NCBI RefSeq assembly: GCF_043780375.1
Contig: NZ_JAYWCU010000049.1
Location: forward strand, 1 to 46,672
DNA: 46,672 nt
Reading direction: 5' to 3'
Origin: Emticicia sp043780375
Lineage (GTDB): Bacteria > Bacteroidota > Bacteroidia > Cytophagales > Spirosomataceae
Shown: positions 7,775-16,207 of the stretch, one piece after another
Layout of the letters: every line of letters starts with the position of its first letter
Numbering within the stretch: the stretch's first letter is position 1
The notes under the pieces: generated by a model
Database searches by the model: none
What the model was told of the DNA's origin: nothing
What the model saw: only the letters and a program-made list of their open reading frames with translations
Position numbers and translations under genes: made by a program

Positions 7775-8505
7775 TGGAAATACCAAGAATCAGAATGTTT
7801 GCGGGACCAAATGGCTCGGGAAAAAGCACCATAAAAGCGGTTGTTTCTGCCAAATTATTGGGGCATTATCTGAACCCCGATGAGATAGAAAAAGAAATAA
7901 AAGCAAACGGTTATTTGGACGTAAGAGGGTATAATATTCAAACAAATGTACAAGAAATTAGGACTTTTTTTGATAAACACCCTTTGATTGATAAAACAGA
8001 ATTGGGCGAGTTTACCTACGAAATTAAGTATATTCAAGCTGAATTTATTGATTTTTCTAATGTTGGTATTGATTCGTATATGAGTGCGATTCTGACCGAC
8101 TTTTTGAGACACAAATATTTAGAAACACACCAATCGTTTACTTTTGAAACCGTGATGTCTTCACCCGATAAGGTCGAAATCCTGAAAAAAGCCCAACAAT
8201 TAGGCTATAAAACTTATTTGTACTTTGTAGCCACCGAAGACCCTTCTATTAATTTACTCCGAATAAACCACCGAGTGAAAACTGGTGGGCATCCTGTACC
8301 GACTGATAAAGTAATTACGAGGTATTACCGTTCGCTTGAATTACTTTCAGAAGCAATAAAATACAGCAACCGAGCCTTTATTTTTGATAATTCGGGCGAT
8401 GCCAAAACTTGGATTGCCGAAATAACCAACGGTACGGATATTGAACTCCAAGTAAATGAAGTGCCGACTTGGTTTAGAAAATACGTATTTGAAAAATTAA
8501 CCTAA
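7771..8505 (+). CDS. Zeta-toxin-like P-loop kinase
   Basis: The 244-residue protein starts with a P-loop, FAGPNGSGKST at residues about 10-20, followed by features of zeta toxins and related AAA kinases: NPDEIEKE after the P-loop, FTFETVMSSPDK near 128-139, and the basic segment RINHRVKTGGHPVP. Classical zeta toxins phosphorylate UDP-N-acetylglucosamine and block wall synthesis. It overlaps the small upstream gene and lies between dinD and hsdS. A second ATG at 7774 would shorten it by one residue. The family is clear; toxicity and exact substrate are inferred. Confidence 0.78.
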   Translation: MMEIPRIRMFAGPNGSGKSTIKAVVSAKLLGHYLNPDEIEKEIKANGYLDVRGYNIQTNVQEIRTFFDKHPLIDKTELGEFTYEIKYIQAEFIDFSNVGIDSYMSAILTDFLRHKYLETHQSFTFETVMSSPDKVEILKKAQQLGYKTYLYFVATEDPSINLLRINHRVKTGGHPVPTDKVITRYYRSLELLSEAIKYSNRAFIFDNSGDAKTWIAEITNGTDIELQVNEVPTWFRKYVFEKLT

Positions 8506-8510
8506 AACTT

Positions 8511-8540
8511 AGTCTATACATAGTCTATACTTCGTCTATT
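8511..8540 (+). repeat. Three direct repeats on an 11-bp period before hsdS
   Basis: The hexamer GTCTAT occurs at 8512, 8523 and 8534, each copy one 11-bp step apart. The first two share the longer AGTCTATAC. The block fills the 35-bp gap between the toxin stop and the hsdS ATG. Helical phasing suggests a protein-binding site, but it could be a recombination scar from insertion of the toxin cassette or a simple duplication. Confidence 0.6.
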
Positions 8541-9779
8541 ATGCACACACAAACACCAAAATTACGCTTTCCAGAGTTTTCTGATAAATGGGAAGTGAAA
8601 AAGTTAGGGGATTTACTTGAATTTAAAAATGGAATAAATGCTGATAAAGAACAGTACGGAAGTGGTGCGAAATTTATTAATGTACTTGATATTTTAAACA
8701 ATGATTATATTACCCATGATAAAATTATTGGTAGCGTAAACGTTGATAATCAAACACTTGAAAAATATTTAGTCAGTTATGGTGATATTTTATTTCAAAG
8801 GAGTTCAGAAACAAGGGAAGAAGTAGGCACAGCCAATGTTTATTTAGATGAAACAAGAACGGCAACTTTTGGCGGATTTGTAATTAGAGGAAAAAAAATC
8901 GGAGAATATAACCCTGTATTCTTAAATAAATTGCTAAAAACAGATAGTGCAAGAGATAATATTACGTCTAAATCGGGTGGTAGTACAAGGTATAATGTTG
9001 GTCAAGAAATTTTATCCTCAGTTGGATTATTATTCCCCCAACTCCCAGAACAAACAAAAATAGCCAATTTCTTAATAGCCATTGATGAAAAAATACAAGC
9101 CTTAAAACAAAAGAAAACCCTTTTGGAGCAATACAAAAAAGGCATCATGCAACAGATTTTTAGCCAAGAGCTACGCTTTAAAAATGATGATGGTGCTGAT
9201 TTTGATGATTGGGAAGAGAAAAGTTTAGGGGAGATTTGTAAATTACAAGGAGGTTACGCATTTAAAAGCAATTTATTTAAAAGGGATGGAATTCCAGTAA
9301 TTAGAATTTCTAATATATCAAATCATAATAATTATATTGATTTTGGGAATATAGTTTACTACGATAAATTAACTAATGCTGATAATTTCATTATTAAAAA
9401 GGGAGATTTAATAATAGCAATGTCAGGAGCAACAACTGGAAAATCAAGTATTTATAATTTAGATTTTGATTCATATTTAAACCAACGTGTTGGGTTGTTC
9501 AAATCAAAAACAAAAGAATTGTATTATAAATATTTAATACAATTTGTCTTTTCAGAGAGTTTTAATAAACAATTAGAAACTGTTTTAGTGGCAGGTGCTC
9601 AACCAAATGTTAGTTCAACTGATATAGAATCCTTTTTTATTCCTTTCCCATCATTACTCGAACAGCAAAAAATAGCCAGTTTTTTAACCGCCATTGATGA
9701 AAAGATAGAAAAAGTAAGCCAACAAATAACAGCCACCGAAAAGTATAAAAAAGGACTTTTGCAGCAAATGTTTATATAA
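8541..9779 (+). CDS. hsdS: Type I restriction-modification specificity subunit HsdS
   Basis: The 412-residue protein recognises the bipartite DNA target for HsdM and HsdR. Two target-recognition domains (about 10-165 and 222-370) are each followed by a conserved helical spacer. The first spacer contains EQTKIANFLIAIDEKI and YKKGIMQQIF; the second contains EQQKIASFLTAIDEKI and YKKGLLQQMF. This internal repeat is the hallmark of HsdS pseudo-symmetry. It is separated from hsdM by three genes and is 11 bp before hsdR. No second or inverted hsdS copy is visible, so phase variation by inversion is not supported. Confidence 0.93.
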   Translation: MHTQTPKLRFPEFSDKWEVKKLGDLLEFKNGINADKEQYGSGAKFINVLDILNNDYITHDKIIGSVNVDNQTLEKYLVSYGDILFQRSSETREEVGTANVYLDETRTATFGGFVIRGKKIGEYNPVFLNKLLKTDSARDNITSKSGGSTRYNVGQEILSSVGLLFPQLPEQTKIANFLIAIDEKIQALKQKKTLLEQYKKGIMQQIFSQELRFKNDDGADFDDWEEKSLGEICKLQGGYAFKSNLFKRDGIPVIRISNISNHNNYIDFGNIVYYDKLTNADNFIIKKGDLIIAMSGATTGKSSIYNLDFDSYLNQRVGLFKSKTKELYYKYLIQFVFSESFNKQLETVLVAGAQPNVSSTDIESFFIPFPSLLEQQKIASFLTAIDEKIEKVSQQITATEKYKKGLLQQMFI

Positions 9780-9790
9780 TAGCACAGAAA

Positions 9791-12613
9791 ATGACACAAC
9801 CCGAAGGAGAACTTGAAAATAAATTAATTGAGGCGTTAGTCAAGATGGGTTACAAATATGTACCTATCAAAGACGATACAGCTTTAGAGGCTAACCTCAA
9901 AAAACAGATTGAGAAACACAACAATATTTTACTGTCAGACAAAGAATTTACCCAAGTTTTAAACCATCTTAATAAGGGCAATGTTTGGGATAAAGCCAAA
10001 ATTTTGCGTGATAAAATGCAATTGACCAAAGAAGACGGCAAAAGTGTTTATATCGAGTTTATCAATACTGAAGGTTGGTGTCAAAATGAATTTCAAGTAA
10101 GCAATCAAATCACGGTCGAAGGTAGTTACCAAAATCGTTATGATGTTACGATTCTGATAAATGGCTTGCCATTGGCTCAAATCGAACTAAAACGCCGTGG
10201 TTTACATATAAAAGAAGCCTTTAACCAAGTTAATCGCTATCAGCGACACTCTTATAATGCCAATAACGCACTATTTCAGTACATTCAGATTTTTGTAATT
10301 TCAAACGGTGTAAATACCAAATATTACAGCAATAACGCCAAACAACATTTCAATCAAACATTCTTTTGGTCCGACCAACAGAACAAACTCATAACCGATT
10401 TATTTGCCTTTACTGACGTTTTTCTCGAACCCTGCCATTTGTCTAAAATGATAACTCGGTACGTGGTATTGGCAGAAGCAAAAAAGATTTTGATGGTACT
10501 CCGACCGTACCAGTATTTTGCCGTAGAAACGATTATTGATAGAGTAAAAAACACGAATAAGAACGGCTATATTTGGCACACAACAGGCTCAGGCAAAACC
10601 CTAACATCGTTTAAGGCAAGCCAAATACTGATGAATCAGCCAGGAGTTCATAAAGTTGTTTTCGTGGTTGATAGAAAAGATTTAGATTATCAAACCAACA
10701 TAGAATTTAACAGTTTTTCAGACGGCAGCGTTGATGGCACAGAAAACACAAACAAGCTCGTTCAGCAGTTTACCGATGATACAAAGCTAATCGTTACCAC
10801 CATTCAGAAGCTACATAATGCTATTTCAAAAAAGATATATTTGGCTCGAATGGAAAAGCAAAAAGATAAACATATTGTCTTTATTTTTGATGAATGCCAC
10901 CGAACCCAATTTGGTAAAACCCACAAAGCAATCAAAAGTTTCTTTACAAATATTCAAATGTTTGGCTTTACAGGCACACCGATTTTTAAAGACAATGCAG
11001 CTTCGTATGATGGTTTAAAGCGTACTACCAAAGATTTATTTGAAGAATGTTTGCATAAATACGTCATTACCGATGCTATCAAAGACAACAACGTTTTAAA
11101 GTTTTCGGTCGAATACGTAGGTAAATACAAACAAAAAGACAGCAAAAACGAAATTGATATTAACGTTGAAGCCATTGATACCAAAGAGTTATTAGAGTCT
11201 GATATTCGGATAGACAAGATTTCTGATTATATCATAGAAAACCACGACCGCAAAACCCATTCAAAGGCATTTACCGCAATGTTTTGCGTAAGTAGTATTG
11301 ATATGCTTACAAAATATTACGAAGCTTTTGCCAAGAAAAAAGCCAATGGTAAGCATACTTTGAAGATTGCAACGATATTCAGTTTTACGGCAAACGAAGA
11401 CGATAAAGATGCAAACGGTTTGTTAGATGCAGATATTTTAGACGATGCAGCACCAGTAAATTTACACAGCCGTGATAAGCTGGATAACTACATTGCTGAT
11501 TATAATAAAATGTTTGGTACAAAGCACTCAACCAAAGATAGTCAAGCGTTTTATACCTATTATAATGAAATATCTATGCGAGTGCGAAAACGTGAGGTAG
11601 ATATTTTGATAGTCGTAAATATGTTTTTGACAGGTTTTGATAGTCCGACACTCAGCACACTTTACGTTGATAAAAATTTAAAACATCATGGTTTAATCCA
11701 GGCATTTTCACGGACAAACAGAATTTTGGACGAGAAAAAATCACACGGAAATATTGTTTGTTTCCGAAATTTAAAAGCTGCCACCGATGATGCAATAACG
11801 CTTTTTTCAAACAAAGATGCCATTGAAGAAATCATATTGAAGCCATACAAAGATTATGTAGCACGTTTCAATCAAGTTTATAAAGATTTATTGGCAGTAG
11901 TTCCGACTATTGGTAGCGTTGATGATTTGCCGAGTGAAGTTGAGCAATTGGAGTTTATCAAGCATTTCAGGGAGTTGATTAAAATAAAAAACGTTTTGGG
12001 TACGTTTGCAGATTTCAAAGAAGAAGATTTGCAAATACCAGAGCAAGATTATGAAGATTATAAAAGTAAGTATCTCGACCTGCACGATAAAGTTAAGACC
12101 AGTACCCAAAAAGAAAAAGTTTCGATATTGGAAGACGTAGATTTTGAATTGGAATTAATTCACCGAGACGAAATAAATGTAGCTTATATTTTAGCTTTAT
12201 TGGTCAAACTTAAAACAGCCACCCAAGCAGAGCAAGACAAGAAACGCCGAGAAATTACTGAATTATTGGAAGGTCAAGTGCAGCTCCGTAGCAAACGTAA
12301 GCTAATCGAGAAATTTATCAATGAGAATATTCCAAACATTACAGACACCAACCAAGTAGAAAATGAGTTTGAAGAATTCTGGAACATTGAAAGAGAAAAA
12401 GCATTGAGCGAACTTTGTGAAACCGAGAAGATTGATAATGAAAAATTAAGAAATGTAGTAAGTGAATATCTATTTGCTCAACGCCTACCACTAACCGCCG
12501 ACATTGATAATATGCTTGAAGTAAAACCAAAGCTATTAGAACGAAAAGCAGTTTTTGCCCGAATTAAAGATAAGATTAATGAATTTATAAATACTTTTAT
12601 TGAAGGAGTGTAA
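9791..12613 (+). CDS. hsdR: Type I restriction endonuclease/translocase subunit HsdR
   Basis: The 940-residue motor and nuclease subunit cleaves unmethylated DNA after translocation. The N-terminal 200 residues hold the nuclease domain (VTILINGLPLAQIELKRRG, a PD-(D/E)XK-type QxxxELKR region near 130-140). The helicase motor follows, with Walker A TTGSGKT near 264-270 and the DECH box (FIFDECHRTQFG) near 364-375; the FGFTGTP and QAFSRTNR motifs are also present. The C-terminal third is helical and binds HsdM. Length is normal and the gene looks intact. It completes the operon. Confidence 0.95.
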   Translation: MTQPEGELENKLIEALVKMGYKYVPIKDDTALEANLKKQIEKHNNILLSDKEFTQVLNHLNKGNVWDKAKILRDKMQLTKEDGKSVYIEFINTEGWCQNEFQVSNQITVEGSYQNRYDVTILINGLPLAQIELKRRGLHIKEAFNQVNRYQRHSYNANNALFQYIQIFVISNGVNTKYYSNNAKQHFNQTFFWSDQQNKLITDLFAFTDVFLEPCHLSKMITRYVVLAEAKKILMVLRPYQYFAVETIIDRVKNTNKNGYIWHTTGSGKTLTSFKASQILMNQPGVHKVVFVVDRKDLDYQTNIEFNSFSDGSVDGTENTNKLVQQFTDDTKLIVTTIQKLHNAISKKIYLARMEKQKDKHIVFIFDECHRTQFGKTHKAIKSFFTNIQMFGFTGTPIFKDNAASYDGLKRTTKDLFEECLHKYVITDAIKDNNVLKFSVEYVGKYKQKDSKNEIDINVEAIDTKELLESDIRIDKISDYIIENHDRKTHSKAFTAMFCVSSIDMLTKYYEAFAKKKANGKHTLKIATIFSFTANEDDKDANGLLDADILDDAAPVNLHSRDKLDNYIADYNKMFGTKHSTKDSQAFYTYYNEISMRVRKREVDILIVVNMFLTGFDSPTLSTLYVDKNLKHHGLIQAFSRTNRILDEKKSHGNIVCFRNLKAATDDAITLFSNKDAIEEIILKPYKDYVARFNQVYKDLLAVVPTIGSVDDLPSEVEQLEFIKHFRELIKIKNVLGTFADFKEEDLQIPEQDYEDYKSKYLDLHDKVKTSTQKEKVSILEDVDFELELIHRDEINVAYILALLVKLKTATQAEQDKKRREITELLEGQVQLRSKRKLIEKFINENIPNITDTNQVENEFEEFWNIEREKALSELCETEKIDNEKLRNVVSEYLFAQRLPLTADIDNMLEVKPKLLERKAVFARIKDKINEFINTFIEGV

Positions 12614-12614
12614 A

Positions 12615-12731
12615 ATGAAAAAACTAATCACAGTTATATTCCTACTAACAGGAGTCAACACCTTTGCCCAAACCGACACTTTGACCGCCGAGCAAGCAAA
12701 AACACTCATTAATAAAGAAGTCATTGTATAA
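12615..12731 (+). CDS. Truncated small secreted-protein remnant
   Basis: Two bases after the hsdR stop, a 38-residue frame starts with a Sec signal peptide (MKKLITVIFLLTGVNTFAQ) and continues TDTLTAEQAKTLINKEVIV before a stop. The mature part reads like the beginning of a longer exported Bacteroidota protein, which suggests a gene cut off by a stop or a junction. The bases after the stop give no convincing continuation. It marks the boundary between the restriction locus and the copper island. Confidence 0.45.
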   Translation: MKKLITVIFLLTGVNTFAQTDTLTAEQAKTLINKEVIV

Positions 12732-12845
12732 GCAAACGGTGCTGCAACAAGGCTTTTTGAGTAAAAGTACAAGCTCTAAAAATATGGCAACACGAAAATT
12801 ATATAAACTAAATAGAATAAAATATCACAGATAATATATAAAATG

Positions 12846-12861
12846 ATTGCACATTTGCAAT
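12846..12861. promoter_or_regulatory. Dyad just upstream of the HYC_CC_PP gene
   Basis: Perfect 6-bp arms ATTGCA and TGCAAT surround a CATT centre, 12 bp before the ATG at 12874. The position at the head of the plus-strand copper operon makes it a candidate operator, for example for the AraC-like regulator encoded downstream. No known metal-box consensus is matched. Confidence 0.3.
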
Positions 12862-12873
12862 TATTTTCATAGA

Positions 12874-13308
12874 ATGAAACAAATACTTACTCGCATATTG
12901 TGTCTTTTCATGGCGTTTCAAGTGCTTTTTGCAAGCACTGGATTTGCAATGATAGAACATTTATGTAAAGTAAAAGGTAGAAAAACTTTCATTTTATCAA
13001 GTCCTCCTAAATGTTGTCCACAAAAAATGCTTAAAAAGGAAGAGAAATCTTCAAAAGCAAATTTTAAACGCACAAAGTGTTGTGAAGAACATTATACTTT
13101 TGTTCATATTAACACCGCTTCATCAAACGATAATCAAGCTTCACTGAGTATCCCTACTTTAAATGGAGAGTATTCTTCTTGTTCACCTATTTATGCCTTT
13201 AACTGGTCGAGTGAACCTGTATCATTCAAAGTAACACATTACTACAACACCGCTCCACCCAATGCAGGTAGAAAACTGCTCATACATATTCAATCCTTCT
13301 TAATTTGA
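12874..13308 (+). CDS. HYC_CC_PP-type Cys-rich secreted protein
   Basis: The ATG at 12874 gives 144 residues starting with a signal peptide (MKQILTRILCLFMAFQVLFA); a TTG nine codons upstream is less likely. Cysteine signatures are EHLC near 28-31, CCPQ at 47-50 and CCEEH at 69-73, and a proline pair (APPNAGRK) lies near the C-terminus. These match the HYC_CC_PP family found next to TonB receptors in Bacteroidota. The paired cysteines with His suggest metal binding in the envelope, and the copper context supports copper. It is the first gene of the plus-strand metal module; a hairpin follows its stop. Confidence 0.72.
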   Translation: MKQILTRILCLFMAFQVLFASTGFAMIEHLCKVKGRKTFILSSPPKCCPQKMLKKEEKSSKANFKRTKCCEEHYTFVHINTASSNDNQASLSIPTLNGEYSSCSPIYAFNWSSEPVSFKVTHYYNTAPPNAGRKLLIHIQSFLI

Positions 13309-13330
13309 TGCTATTTATTGAACTTCTTGT

Positions 13331-13357
13331 GCCTATTTCTCAATAGGCTGTTTTTCT
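13331..13357 (+). terminator. Rho-independent terminator or attenuator between HYC_CC_PP and the TonB receptor
   Basis: Arms GCCTATT (13331-13337) and AATAGGC (13342-13348) with a TCTC loop are followed by TGTTTTTCT. It lies 23 bp after the upstream stop and 26 bp before the receptor ATG, so it could reduce read-through and set different expression levels for the two genes. Confidence 0.65.
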
Positions 13358-13382
13358 ATTGTTCAATAAATTGCATCTTTTT

Positions 13383-15614
13383 ATGTTAAAAAATATCAAT
13401 AAGATAGTAATACTATTCGTATTATTATTTACTACAACAGCGTATTCGCAAAACTTACAAGGAATTGTATTAGAAAAGAAAATTGACGGAAAAACCGAAC
13501 CATTGATTGGTGCCGTACTCCGTTGGAAAAATAGTAAAATCGGCACATCTGCCGACATTGAAGGGAGATTTACTATTTCCAAAACCTCTCAAAATCATGA
13601 ATTAATTATCAGTTCGATTGGCTATAAAACTGATACTGTGATGGTTCATTCGTCTGATTTTCTTACCATTTATCTAAAAACTGAGTCTTCAACCTTACAA
13701 GAGGTAGTTGTGAGAAGTGAAGCAAGCGTTATAGACCGTATGAGTCCAATTCATACTGAAATAATTACTACCAAAGCACTTGCCAAAGCTGCCTGTTGTA
13801 ATCTTTCCGAGAGTTTTGAAACCAATGCGAGTGTATCAGTAAGTTATGCTGATGCCGTTACTGGTTCAAAACAAATCCAATTATTAGGTTTGAGTGGAAA
13901 TTATGTCCAAACCAATACAGAAAACATTCCGAATATTCGTGGATTAAATACAACTTTTGGCTTAAACTACGTTCCTGGCACTTGGATAACTTCAATAGAT
14001 GTTGGCAAAGGTGCTGGCTCAGTCGTCAATGGCTATGAATCAATGACGGGACAAATCAATATTGAACTACAAAAACCAGAGTTAGCAGAAAAACTGTACT
14101 TAAATACGTATGTCAATAGTTTTGGGCGTGGTGAAATCAATTTGAATTTAGCAAAGAAATTGAATAAAAAATGGTCGGCTGGTTTACTCACCCATGCTTC
14201 GACTTTGCAAAATCGTATTGATAAAAACGGAGATAGTTTTTTAGATATTCCACTTTATAATCAATACAATGTAATCAATCGTTGGAAATTTCAGAGTGAA
14301 AAAATGATGGCTCAGTTTGGCATCAAAGCCCTATACGAAGACCGTTTAGGTGGACAAACTAATTTCAAACCCGAATTACAAGGCTCTTCATTGGTTTATG
14401 GTTTTGGTAGCCAAACAAAGCGAGTTGAGTTTTTCAGCAAAACGGCAAAACTATTTCAAAGTACGCCCTATCGAGGTTTAGGTTTAATTTTGAATGGTAC
14501 GATTCACAATAATCAATCATTCTTTGGATTACGCAATTATTCTGGTCGCCAGAATACGATTTATGCCAATCTGATTTATCAAGATATTATCAATAACACC
14601 AATCATCAATATAAGGCAGGTGCAAGTTATCTATTGGATGATTATAATGAAACATTTACAGGCATCAATCCTCGATTACGAACTGAATCAGTGCCAGGTG
14701 TATTTGCTGAATATACCTATACATATCCCGAAAAACTAACAGTTGTAGCAGGTGGTAGAGTAGATTTTCATAACCTCTATGGCACTCGATTCACTCCACG
14801 CATTCATGCTAAATATGACATTAGTAAATCGGTACATTTGAGAGCCAGTGCAGGAAAAGGTTGGAGAGTACCAAATCCCTTAGCTGAGAATTATGGTTTA
14901 TTGGTGAGTTCAAGAGCTATTTCTATCGAAAATAACCTTCGCCCCGAAGAATCTTGGAATTATGGATTGAGTCTATCGAATGAATTTGAATTATTCGGGC
15001 AGAAAGCTTCTTTCGTTGTAGATGCTTACCGTACTAATTTTCAAAATCAATTGGTAGTAGATATGGAACAGGCGGGATATTTAAGTTTCTACAATTTAAA
15101 AGGTCGTTCTTTTTCTAATAGCTACCAAGCAGAACTAAATTTCGCTCCAATCAAGCGTTTTGATTTCAAATTAGCTTATCGTTGGTTTGATGTAAAAAAT
15201 GATTTCCAAACAGAAAGCGGAACATTGGCATTAATGACCAAACAATTTCTAAACCGAGACCGTATCTTATTTAATATGGGTTATGCTTTGCCCTATGATA
15301 AATGGAAATTTGATTTTACTTGGCAATGGAATGGTTCTCGACGAATGCCAGCCATGTCCGAGCATTCGATGATGTCAATGGGTACAGGTACACTTACCAC
15401 TGCACCTGCATTCTCAAATATAAATGCACAAATAACTAAGACTTTCTTAAAATGGGATATGTATGTTGGTGGCGAGAACCTCAATAATTTCACTCAGAAA
15501 AACCCAATTATTTCATCAAATGACCCTTTTGGAAGACATTATGATGCTGGTATGACTTGGGGACCAGTCATTGGCAGAATGGTTTATGCAGGAATGCGAT
15601 ATAAAATAAAATAA
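13383..15614 (+). CDS. TonB-dependent outer-membrane receptor
   Basis: The ATG at 13383 gives 743 residues; a TTG upstream would add eight. Residues 1-23 are a signal peptide (MLKNINKIVILFVLLFTTTAYSQ split by a clear hydrophobic core). A carboxypeptidase-regulatory-like domain follows (LQGIVLEKKIDGKTEPLIGA to about residue 100), then a plug (LSESFETNASVSVSYADAVTGS, NIRGLNTTFG) and a beta-barrel ending NNFTQKNP...MVYAGMRYKIK. It lacks SusD pairing, so a SusC glycan role is unlikely. Its position between HYC_CC_PP and a metal-responsive regulator suggests uptake or handling of a copper complex. The substrate is inferred from context. Confidence 0.88.
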   Translation: MLKNINKIVILFVLLFTTTAYSQNLQGIVLEKKIDGKTEPLIGAVLRWKNSKIGTSADIEGRFTISKTSQNHELIISSIGYKTDTVMVHSSDFLTIYLKTESSTLQEVVVRSEASVIDRMSPIHTEIITTKALAKAACCNLSESFETNASVSVSYADAVTGSKQIQLLGLSGNYVQTNTENIPNIRGLNTTFGLNYVPGTWITSIDVGKGAGSVVNGYESMTGQINIELQKPELAEKLYLNTYVNSFGRGEINLNLAKKLNKKWSAGLLTHASTLQNRIDKNGDSFLDIPLYNQYNVINRWKFQSEKMMAQFGIKALYEDRLGGQTNFKPELQGSSLVYGFGSQTKRVEFFSKTAKLFQSTPYRGLGLILNGTIHNNQSFFGLRNYSGRQNTIYANLIYQDIINNTNHQYKAGASYLLDDYNETFTGINPRLRTESVPGVFAEYTYTYPEKLTVVAGGRVDFHNLYGTRFTPRIHAKYDISKSVHLRASAGKGWRVPNPLAENYGLLVSSRAISIENNLRPEESWNYGLSLSNEFELFGQKASFVVDAYRTNFQNQLVVDMEQAGYLSFYNLKGRSFSNSYQAELNFAPIKRFDFKLAYRWFDVKNDFQTESGTLALMTKQFLNRDRILFNMGYALPYDKWKFDFTWQWNGSRRMPAMSEHSMMSMGTGTLTTAPAFSNINAQITKTFLKWDMYVGGENLNNFTQKNPIISSNDPFGRHYDAGMTWGPVIGRMVYAGMRYKIK

Positions 15615-15631
15615 CCAAAACATCGAAAATC

Positions 15632-16195
15632 ATGACTTTATATATAAAAAATATGGTTTGCGACCGATGCAAAATGGTTATCGCAGACCTTTTCAAAAAA
15701 ACAGGAATAACGGTCAAAAGTATAGAATTGGGCGAGATTGAAACATTAGATGAATTAACTCCCGAACAATTACAAACCATTGAGAAGAGATTGAGAACTG
15801 TTGGCTTTGAATTAATAGATGATAAACGCAAGCAAATTGTTCAGAAAATCAAAACGATAATCATTGAATTGGTACAAAACCAATCAGAAGTGCTAAAAAA
15901 AATCAATCAATCAGCTTATATCGCTGAAAACATTGGTCGAGATTATAAGTATTTAACAACCTTGTTTTCTGAGGTAGAAGGTACTACAATCGAACATTTC
16001 TTGATTATTCAAAAAATAGAAAAGGTAAAAGAATTTTTGGTTTATGATGAATTATCATTGAGTCAAATCGCCGATATGATGTTTTACAGTAGTGTGCAGC
16101 ATTTATCTATGCAGTTCAAAAAAATAACTGGACTTACACCGAGTCATTTTAAACAAATGAAAGCCAATAAACGAATTTCTATCAATCAACTTTAA
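15632..16195 (+). CDS. AraC-family regulator with N-terminal metal-binding Cys pair
   Basis: This 187-residue protein is a compact transcription regulator. Residues 1-75 resemble a heavy-metal-associated fold: YIKNMVCDRCKMVIADLF gives C10-x-x-C13. Residues about 85-180 hold two helix-turn-helix motifs of the AraC type (ISQIADMMFYSS-like LSQIADMMFYSSVQHLSMQF and TGLTPSHFKQMK). It starts 17 bp after the receptor gene and 12 bp before the YncE-like gene, so it is inside the operon it probably controls. Family knowledge shows this architecture recurring with Bacteroidota copper genes; metal sensing itself is inferred. Confidence 0.82.
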   Translation: MTLYIKNMVCDRCKMVIADLFKKTGITVKSIELGEIETLDELTPEQLQTIEKRLRTVGFELIDDKRKQIVQKIKTIIIELVQNQSEVLKKINQSAYIAENIGRDYKYLTTLFSEVEGTTIEHFLIIQKIEKVKEFLVYDELSLSQIADMMFYSSVQHLSMQFKKITGLTPSHFKQMKANKRISINQL

Positions 16196-16207
16196 ATAAT
16201 TTTCAAA

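Noticed and set aside
8541..9779. Phase variation of HsdS by inversion
   Set aside because: No second hsdS copy, inverted partner or recombinase gene is visible in the window.
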